The notes under the pieces were generated by a model. That model saw nothing but the letters and a program-made list of their open reading frames with translations, was not told the origin of the DNA and searched no databases. Positions 13,298 through 18,713 of a DNA stretch of 18,713 bases are shown here, piece by piece. This stretch comes from Acidimicrobiia bacterium (GTDB lineage: Bacteria > Actinomycetota > Acidimicrobiia > IMCC26256 > PALSA-555). Position 1 is the first letter of the stretch. Every line of letters starts with the position of its first letter. A program made the position numbers and the translations under genes. Location of the stretch: positions 1 through 18,713 of the forward strand of contig JAFMJM010000020.1 of NCBI GenBank assembly GCA_017853455.1. Direction: 5' to 3'.

Positions 13298-13830
13298 GCG
13301 GCACCCGGGTCCACGGCGCCGACGAGCAGACCGACCTGCCCGTCGACCTGATGCGCTGGGTCCGCCTCGCCGAGCACGTGCTGACGGCCGAGCGGGCGCC
13401 GGCCGACGCCGAGATGTCGGTCGTGTTCGTCGACGAGGCGACCATCGCCGACCTCAACGAGACCTACCTCGACGGCGACGGCCCCACCGACGTGCTGTCG
13501 TTCCCGCTCGAGGAGGAGATCCCGGTGGGGCGCTATCCCGACGAGGGCGGCCGCGGGCCCGGGGTCGACGGCGACCCGACGGAGCCGCCCCTCGCCATCG
13601 GCGACGTGCTCGTGTGTCCGGTGGTGGCCCGCCGTCAGGCCGACGCCCGGGGCATCGACCTCGACGACGAGATCGGTCTGCTCGTGGTGCACGGCACGCT
13701 CCACCTGTTCGGCTACGACCACCAGGAGGCCGAGGAGGCCGTGCGCATGCAGCAGCGTGAGCGCGAGCTGCTCGAGTCGTTCCGTACCGGAACCAGTCCG
13801 GCCCCCGGTCCGCGGGAGTCGCTCCGGTGA
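13294..13830 (+). CDS. ybeY: Endoribonuclease YbeY
   Basis: Single-strand metalloendoribonuclease for 16S rRNA 3'-end maturation and ribosome quality control. The 178 residues include LNETYLDGDGPTDVLSFPL (54-72) and the zinc site HGTLHLFGYDH (H133, H137, H143). Between LSFPL and GDVLVCP there is an extra Pro/Gly-rich segment (about 77-100) not seen in short YbeY proteins, and a Pro-rich tail follows position 164, so the protein is somewhat longer than the usual 150 or so residues. GTG 13294 overlaps the phoH stop and the ybeY stop overlaps the next GTG, so phoH-ybeY-CNNM is read as a coupled unit. Confidence 0.94.
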   Translation: MSGTRVHGADEQTDLPVDLMRWVRLAEHVLTAERAPADAEMSVVFVDEATIADLNETYLDGDGPTDVLSFPLEEEIPVGRYPDEGGRGPGVDGDPTEPPLAIGDVLVCPVVARRQADARGIDLDDEIGLLVVHGTLHLFGYDHQEAEEAVRMQQRERELLESFRTGTSPAPGPRESLR

Positions 13831-15089
13831 CCGGAGGGGACTGGATCTCCCTCGTCGTCGTCGTCGTCCTGTTCCTCGGCTCGATCGTCCTGGCGCTCGC
13901 CGAGATGGCCTTCGCCCGGATGTCTCGGGTGCGGGCGATGGCGCTGGCCGAGGAGGGCCACCGCGGCGCGGAGCGGCTCGTGGTCATGCTCGAGCACCCC
14001 GAGCGCACGATCAACAGCCTCCTCTTGATGCTGCTCATCGCGCAGATGACGTCGGCGTACCTGCTCGGCATCATCCTCGACCACGCCGCCGGGGCGCTGG
14101 GGGTCGTCGTCGGCCTGGTGCTGCAGCTCGTCCTCTACTTCGTCGTCGCCGAGGTCGTGCCGAAGACCTACGCCATCCAGCACAACGACCGGGCGGCGCT
14201 GGCGTGCTCGGGGTTCCTCTGGCAGGTGACCAACTTCCCGCCCCTGCGGTGGATGACCCGGGGCCTGATCGGCCTGGCCAACGTGATCCTGCCGGGGAAG
14301 GGCCTCGAGAAGGGTCCGTTCGTCACCGAGGCCGACCTGCTCCAGATGGCCGACGTGGCCGCGGAGGAGGAGGCGATCGCCGCCGAGGAGCGCGAGCTCA
14401 TCCACTCGATCTTCGAGTTCGGCGACACGGTCGCCCGCGAGGTCATGACGCCTCGGCCCGACATGGTCGTGCTCACGGCCGACGACACGGTCGAGGACTC
14501 GCTGCGCTTCGCGGTCGAGGCCGGACGGTCACGGCTGCCGGTCCTCGGTGAGGGGATCGACGACGTCATCGGGATCGTCACCGTCAAGGACCTCGTGAAC
14601 CGACTCCACGCCGGGGCGGGCGGCGACCCCGTCGGCGCCGAGGTCCGTCCCCCGGAGTTCGTCCCCGAGCAGAAGCGGGTGGCCGAGGTGCTCCGCGACA
14701 TGCAGCGCCGCAAGTTCCACCTGGCCGTCGTCCTCGACGAGCACGGGGCCACCGCCGGCCTCGTCACGATGGAGGACCTCATCGAGGAGATCGTCGGGGA
14801 GATCGACGACGAGTCCGACGCCCCCGAGCCGGCGGTCGAGCGTCTCGCCGACGGACGGCTGCGCGTCCCGGGCCGGACTCCCGTCGACGACGTCTCGGAC
14901 CTCGTCGGCGTCCGGTTCCCCGACGACGACTGGGAGACCGTCGCCGGGCTGGTCTTCTCCCGCCTCGGCCACGTGCCGACCGAGGGGGAGGGGGTCGTCG
15001 AGGCCGGGTACTCCTTCACGGTGGAACGGGTCGAGGGGCAGCGGATCATGTCGGTGCTGGTCGCGCCCGAGACGCCGGTGCCCGGATGA
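13827..15089 (+). CDS. CNNM/CorC-HlyC family membrane protein with CBS pair
   Basis: Inner-membrane protein of the hemolysin C/CorC type, implicated in Mg2+ (or Co2+) export; the transported ion is inferred from the family. The 420 residues contain the CNNM (DUF21) domain with membrane helices at about 6-26, 62-84 and 88-110 and the motif AEVVPKTYAIQ (108-118). An acidic helix (EEEAIAAEERELIHSIFEFGD) leads to CBS1 (about 207-260, MTPRPDMVVL), CBS2 (about 273-327, LDEHGATAGLVTMEDLIEEIVGEI) and the C-terminal CorC_HlyC domain (about 338-415, WETVAGLVFSRLGHVP). GTG 13827 overlaps the ybeY stop and has GGGAG at 13814-13818. Its stop overlaps the era ATG. A CNNM gene between ybeY and era is a common bacterial order. 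Confidence 0.92.
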   Translation: MTGGDWISLVVVVVLFLGSIVLALAEMAFARMSRVRAMALAEEGHRGAERLVVMLEHPERTINSLLLMLLIAQMTSAYLLGIILDHAAGALGVVVGLVLQLVLYFVVAEVVPKTYAIQHNDRAALACSGFLWQVTNFPPLRWMTRGLIGLANVILPGKGLEKGPFVTEADLLQMADVAAEEEAIAAEERELIHSIFEFGDTVAREVMTPRPDMVVLTADDTVEDSLRFAVEAGRSRLPVLGEGIDDVIGIVTVKDLVNRLHAGAGGDPVGAEVRPPEFVPEQKRVAEVLRDMQRRKFHLAVVLDEHGATAGLVTMEDLIEEIVGEIDDESDAPEPAVERLADGRLRVPGRTPVDDVSDLVGVRFPDDDWETVAGLVFSRLGHVPTEGEGVVEAGYSFTVERVEGQRIMSVLVAPETPVPG

Positions 15090-16021
15090 GCGCCACCCCC
15101 GAGGGCTTCCGCTCGGGCTTCGTGAGCATCGTCGGACGACCCAACGTCGGGAAGTCGACGTTGGTGAACCGACTCGTCGGGACCAAGGTCGTCATCACCT
15201 CCGACCGTCCCCAGACCACCCGGTCGACGATCCGGGGGGTCCGCACGACCCCCGACCACCAGATCGTCCTGCTCGACACGCCGGGGCTCCACAAGCCCCG
15301 GACCCTGCTCGGGGAGCGCACCAACGACCGGGCCCGGTCGGCCCTCCAGGAGATCGACGTCGTCTGCGTGGTCGTCGAGGCCAACGCCCCGTACGGCCCG
15401 GGCGACCGCTTCGTCGCCAACCTGGCCCACGAGGCCGACATCCCGGCGATCCTCGTCTGCAACAAGGTCGACGCCGCCACCGGAGACCAGGTCTTCGACC
15501 ACCTGGCCGCCGCCGCCGACGCCCTGGGCGAGTTCGACGCCTACGTCCCGCTGTCGGCCCGTACGGGGGAGGGGGTCGACGCCCTGGTGGGCGAGCTCGT
15601 CGCCCGCCTGCCGGTGGGCCCGATGTACTTCCCCGACGGCATGGTCACCGACCAGCCCGAGACGTTCCTGGCCGCCGAGCTCGTGCGCGAGCAGCTCCTG
15701 CGCGTGACGCGTGAGGAGCTGCCGCACTCCATCGCCGTCTCGGTGGAGGAGCTCGACGACGGCGAGCTCGACGACGGTCCCGTCGACGGGCCCGACGACG
15801 TCTGGCGGCTGCAGGTGACCATCCGGGTCGAGCGTGACTCCCAGAAGGGGATCGTGATCGGCAAGCGGGGAGTGGTCCTCAAGGAGGCGCTGACCGCCGC
15901 CCGGGCCGAGCTCGAGGCGCTCCTCGGGACCCGGGTGTACATGGACACCCGGGTGAAGGTCGAGCGGGACTGGCAGCGCCGGGCCCAGTCCCTCGACCGG
16001 ATGGGCTTCACCGTCGACTGA
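15086..16021 (+). CDS. era: GTPase Era
   Basis: Essential GTPase that binds the 3' end of 16S rRNA in 30S assembly. The 311 residues show G1 GRPNVGKST (17-25), the switch region SDRPQTTRSTIRG (39-51) with the G2 Thr, G3 DTPG (64-67), G4 NKVD (126-129) and G5 SAR (157-159). The C-terminal KH domain has VERDSQKGIVIGKRGVVLKE (the GxxG RNA-binding loop is GKRG) and ends with the normal DWQRRAQSLDRMGF. A short acidic stretch (ELDDGELDDGPVDGPDD) precedes the KH core. ATG 15086 overlaps the upstream stop (ATGA) and is one of only three ATG starts in the window. recO, often next in actinobacteria, is not found; the cytochrome oxidase genes follow instead. Confidence 0.96.
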   Translation: MSATPEGFRSGFVSIVGRPNVGKSTLVNRLVGTKVVITSDRPQTTRSTIRGVRTTPDHQIVLLDTPGLHKPRTLLGERTNDRARSALQEIDVVCVVVEANAPYGPGDRFVANLAHEADIPAILVCNKVDAATGDQVFDHLAAAADALGEFDAYVPLSARTGEGVDALVGELVARLPVGPMYFPDGMVTDQPETFLAAELVREQLLRVTREELPHSIAVSVEELDDGELDDGPVDGPDDVWRLQVTIRVERDSQKGIVIGKRGVVLKEALTAARAELEALLGTRVYMDTRVKVERDWQRRAQSLDRMGFTVD

Positions 16022-16031
16022 CCTCGGGTCG

Positions 16032-16046
16032 GCCGGGGCGCCCGGC
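16032..16046 (+). terminator. Weak hairpin after era
   Basis: GCCGGG (16032-16037), GCG, CCCGGC (16041-16046) lies 10 bases after the era stop. It is a possible end for the phoH-era unit, but no T tract follows and such stems are frequent in sequence this G+C-rich. Confidence 0.25.
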
Positions 16047-16128
16047 ACTCGGCCCGCGGGTCCCACCGGGGGCGGTGTGCCGGGTCCGTCGGCGTGCCCC
16101 AGGTCACCCGCGAAACCCCCGCCACAAG

Positions 16129-16159
16129 TTGTCGTTCGGCCGTGGGCGCCGGTTAGAGT
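16129..16159 (+). promoter_or_regulatory. Likely coxB promoter
   Basis: TTGTCG (16129-16134) and TAGAGT (16154-16159) are 19 bp apart, or 18 bp if the -10 is read as TTAGAG. This is the most A+T-rich point of the 221-bp era-coxB gap. A start near 16166 would leave a leader of about 77 nt. Confidence 0.5.
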
Positions 16160-16202
16160 TCCCGTCGGGCTGCCGGGGACCCGACGGCTCCGGGATCGAC
16201 TT

Positions 16203-16224
16203 CCGGGTGGTTCGCGCCACCCGG
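16203..16224 (+). other. Hairpin in the coxB leader
   Basis: CCGGGTGG (16203-16210), loop TTCGCG, CCACCCGG (16217-16224) is a perfect 8-bp stem ending 18 nt before the coxB ATG and 5 nt before AGGA (16230-16233). It may stabilise the mRNA or affect ribosome access; no known riboswitch is recognised. Confidence 0.5.
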
Positions 16225-16242
16225 GCCGCAGGAATCGGGGAC

Positions 16243-17379
16243 ATGACGAACCGCAGCCGGCGTTGGAGGTTGGCCGTCGTCGCCACGGGGCTTTCCGCCC
16301 TGGCGCTTCTCGTCGCCGGGTGCGGCCCCGACAACGGTCAGAACAGCCTGCGCCCCACCGGCGAGCAGGCCAAGCAGATCGACGACCTGATCGTCCCGAT
16401 CTTCGGGGTGGCCATCGTGGTGGCCATCCTCGTCGGGATCGCCACCGTCTACTGCGCCATCCGCTTCCGGGCCCGCCCCGGGCGCGAGGACCGGCCCAAG
16501 CAGATCCACGGCAACACCGCCGTCGAGATCGGCTGGACCCTCATCCCCGCCGTGATCCTGGCGGTCATCGCCGTCCCCACGGTGAGCCTCATCTTCAAGC
16601 TGAGCGAGCCCCCGGCGGCCAACGCCGTCGAGGTCACCGCCGTCGGCAAGCAGTGGTGGTGGCAGTTCGACGTCACCGAGAAGGGCGAGAAGAAGGTCGT
16701 CGTCGCCGACGAGTTCCACGTGCCCGTCAACCGTGACGTCCACATGACCCTCACGGCCTGCGACCCGTCCCTCGGGACCCGGCCCACCGGTGGCTGCAAC
16801 GTCATCCACTCCTTCTGGGTGCCCGAGCTCATCGGCAAGCGTGACGTCATCCCGGGTCACCGCAACGAGCTCACGTTCCGGGCCGAGAAGACCGGCACGT
16901 ACCTCGGTCAGTGCGCCGAGTACTGCGGCCTCTCCCACGCCAACATGCGCTTCCGGGTGATCGTCGACTCCGAGGACGACTACCAGGACTGGATCGACGG
17001 CCAGCGGGAGGGCCCGGCGGTGGCCCTCGCCGACTCCGGCGAGGCCGGCAAGCTGTTCGCCCAGAAGTACGCCTGCACCAACTGCCACACCACCGAGGAC
17101 TCCAGCCTCTCGGTGTACGGGCCCAACCTGACCCACCTGGCGAGCCGGTCGGTCTTCGCCAGCGGGTACTACAAGCTCACGCGGGCCAACCTGATCGACT
17201 GGATCCTCAACGCTCCGTCGATGATCCCGATGGAGTCGAAGGAGTGCCGTCTCCCGCCCGGGCCCGACAACATCTGCGTCGGCATGCCGTCGTTCGTCGA
17301 GAACACGCCGCCGGGGTACCCCACCATGACCCGGGACGAGGCGACCACGATCGCCGACTACCTGCTGGAGCTGAAGTGA
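16243..17379 (+). CDS. coxB: Cytochrome c oxidase subunit II with fused cytochrome c domain (caa3 type)
   Basis: Electron entry subunit of an aa3/caa3 terminal oxidase. From ATG 16243 the 378 residues begin with a lipoprotein signal peptide (basic MTNRSRRWR, hydrophobic stretch, lipobox LVAGC with C27). Two membrane helices follow (about 50-72 and 98-119), then a periplasm-facing cupredoxin domain with WWWQF (138-142) and CuA ligands H189, C224, C228, H232 and M235 (GQCAEYCGLSHANM). A class I cytochrome c domain follows with CTNCH (278-282); M348 is a likely axial ligand. Two extra Cys pairs stand out: C173/C185 in a 13-residue loop before HSFWVPE, and C335/C345 before M348. AGGA (16230-16233) lies nine bases before the ATG; a longer open frame upstream lacks a signal peptide. 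coxA follows. Confidence 0.95.
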   Translation: MTNRSRRWRLAVVATGLSALALLVAGCGPDNGQNSLRPTGEQAKQIDDLIVPIFGVAIVVAILVGIATVYCAIRFRARPGREDRPKQIHGNTAVEIGWTLIPAVILAVIAVPTVSLIFKLSEPPAANAVEVTAVGKQWWWQFDVTEKGEKKVVVADEFHVPVNRDVHMTLTACDPSLGTRPTGGCNVIHSFWVPELIGKRDVIPGHRNELTFRAEKTGTYLGQCAEYCGLSHANMRFRVIVDSEDDYQDWIDGQREGPAVALADSGEAGKLFAQKYACTNCHTTEDSSLSVYGPNLTHLASRSVFASGYYKLTRANLIDWILNAPSMIPMESKECRLPPGPDNICVGMPSFVENTPPGYPTMTRDEATTIADYLLELK

Positions 17380-17404
17380 ACCGCGACCTCCGGGGAGCCG
17401 TCCG

Positions 17405-18713
17405 ATGACCACCGTCGAGAACGCCGTCACCGTCTCGCACAAGGCGCCGGGGCTGCTGCGCCGGCCGCGGGCCGACAAGGGCTTCCTCAGTTGGCTGACC
17501 ACGGTCGACCACAAGAAGATCGGCCTGATGTACGGCGTCACGGCCCTCATCTTCATGGTGTTCGCCGGGGTCGAGGCACTGCTGATCCGCCTCCAGCTGT
17601 TCCAGGCCAACGGCACCGTCCTGACCGCCGGTCAGTACAACCAGATGTTCACGATGCACGGCACGACGATGGTGTTCCTCGTCGGCATGCCGATCGCCGT
17701 GGGCTTCGGCAACTACTTCATTCCGCTGATGATCGGCGCCCGTGACGTCGCCTTCCCCCGGATCAACATGTTCGGGTACTGGATGGTGCTGTTCGGGGGG
17801 ATCTTCATCTACTCGAGCTTCTTCCTGGGTGGCGCTCCCAACGGCGGGTGGTTCGGCTACACCCCGCTCAACAGCGCTCCGCTGGCCAGCGGTTTCCTGC
17901 CCGGGCGAGGGCCCGACTTCTGGGCCATCGGCCTGATCCTGCTCGGGATCGGGTCGACGACCTCGGCGATCAACTTCATCGTCACGATCATCAACATGCG
18001 CTGCCCCGGGATGTCGCTGATGCGCATGCCGATCTTCGTGTGGATGATGCTGGTGGTCGCGTTCCTGACGCTGTTCGCCCTGCCGGTCGTGACCGTGGCC
18101 CTGATCATGGTGTGGTTCGACCGCAACACCGGGACGCTGTTCTTCCAACCGGCCGCCGGCGGTGATCCGCTCCTGTACCAACACCTGTTCTGGATCTTCG
18201 GACACCCCGAGGTGTACATCCTGATCCTTCCGGGCATGGGCATCGTCTCCGAGACGCTGCCGGTGTTCTCCCGCAAGCCGCTGTTCGGCTACGCGATCGT
18301 GGTCTTCTCCGGGATCGCCATCGGGTTCCTCGGCTGGGGCGTGTGGGCGCACCACATGTTCGCCACCGGCCTCGGTCCGGTCGCCATCTCGGCGTTCGGT
18401 CTGGCGACCATGCTGATCGCCATCCCGACCGGCGTGAAGATCTTCAACTGGCTGGGCACGGTCTACAAGGGCTCGGTCAAGTTGACGACCTCGATGATGT
18501 TCTCGCTCGGGTTCATCGTCCTGTTCACGCTGGGCGGGGTCTCGGGGGTCACACACTCGATCGTGCCCGCCGACACCCAGCAGACCGACACGTACTACGT
18601 GGTGGCCCACTTCCACTACGTGCTCTTCGGCGGTCTGCTCTTCGCCCTGTTCGCCGGGTTCTACTACTGGTACCCGAAGATCTTCGGTCGGATGCTCAAC
18701 GAGACCCTGGGCA
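17405..18713 (+). CDS. ctaD: Cytochrome c oxidase subunit I (3' end outside window)
   Basis: Catalytic heme-copper subunit reducing O2 to water and pumping protons; an integral membrane protein. The first 436 residues are visible, roughly four fifths of a normal subunit I. Metal ligands are present: H85 (heme a, MFTMHGTTM), H267 and Y271 (CuB and cross-linked Tyr, GHPEVY), H316/H317 (CuB, WAHHMF), H402 (heme a3) and H404 (heme a) in VVAHFHYV. Proton-path residues indicate an A1-type enzyme: D113 in GARDVAFPR, E269 in HPEVY and K345 in PTGVKIFNW. ATG 17405 has GGGGAG at 17392-17397, seven bases upstream, and follows the coxB stop by 25 nt, so the two are probably cotranscribed. The frame is open to the last base. 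Confidence 0.97.
   Translation, partial: MTTVENAVTVSHKAPGLLRRPRADKGFLSWLTTVDHKKIGLMYGVTALIFMVFAGVEALLIRLQLFQANGTVLTAGQYNQMFTMHGTTMVFLVGMPIAVGFGNYFIPLMIGARDVAFPRINMFGYWMVLFGGIFIYSSFFLGGAPNGGWFGYTPLNSAPLASGFLPGRGPDFWAIGLILLGIGSTTSAINFIVTIINMRCPGMSLMRMPIFVWMMLVVAFLTLFALPVVTVALIMVWFDRNTGTLFFQPAAGGDPLLYQHLFWIFGHPEVYILILPGMGIVSETLPVFSRKPLFGYAIVVFSGIAIGFLGWGVWAHHMFATGLGPVAISAFGLATMLIAIPTGVKIFNWLGTVYKGSVKLTTSMMFSLGFIVLFTLGGVSGVTHSIVPADTQQTDTYYVVAHFHYVLFGGLLFALFAGFYYWYPKIFGRMLNETLG

Noticed and set aside
13848..13870. Run of GTC triplets near the CNNM gene start
   Set aside because: It encodes consecutive valines in the first membrane helix, so coding explains it.
14168..16066. Minus-strand open frame of 632 codons over the CNNM gene and era
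   Set aside because: It lies opposite well-supported genes, is in antisense codon register with era, and has no family resemblance.
16075..16242. 56-residue N-terminal extension of coxB
   Set aside because: It would bury the lipoprotein signal peptide and overlap the predicted promoter; ATG 16243 gives a standard signal sequence.

Overview
The window is a very G+C-rich, densely packed bacterial chromosome segment. It carries core housekeeping genes and I see no mobile element, CRISPR array, tRNA or rRNA. Gene order (leuS, comEA, comEC, folP-like, holA, rpsT, lepA, hemW, hrcA, dnaJ, rsmE, phoH, ybeY, CNNM transporter, era), GTG starts at 14 of 17 visible starts, a KMGKS-type LeuS and TANNNT-like -10 boxes point to Actinomycetota. 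The direct step from era to a caa3-type coxB-coxA pair, a ComEC without a hydrolase domain, and the FolP2-type paralogue make Acidimicrobiia my best guess; this is inference, not proof.

Layout. (1) 1-1040 is the 3' part of leuS, convergent with a small DUF1330 gene (1092-1385, minus) across a 9-bp tandem repeat. (2) 1475-5760 is a tightly coupled run comEA-comEC-folP2-like-holA, with GTGA overlaps at two of its three junctions. It converges on rpsT (5765-6025, minus) with only 4 bp between stop codons and a hairpin across both. (3) 6203-12146 is lepA-hemW-hrcA-dnaJ-rsmE: translation factor, heme chaperone, heat-shock repressor, chaperone and 16S rRNA methyltransferase. A clear CIRCE operator sits over the hemW stop, just before hrcA, so hrcA-dnaJ (and probably rsmE) should be an autoregulated heat-shock unit inside the larger cluster. 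(4) 12147-12340 is a 194-bp gap with several strong hairpins and a short direct repeat. (5) 12341-16021 is phoH-ybeY-CNNM/CorC-era, joined by 4-nt overlaps; this is a ribosome and RNA maturation set. (6) 16022-16242 is a promoter and leader region, followed by coxB (lipoprotein CuA subunit fused to cytochrome c) and coxA, which runs off the window.

No whole novel system is evident. The best second looks are: the folP paralogue that has lost the pABA/sulfonamide loop, the structured region before phoH, the CIRCE overlapping a predicted promoter and a stop codon, the MBL-less ComEC, and paired cysteines inserted next to the CuA site and in the cytochrome c domain of CoxB.
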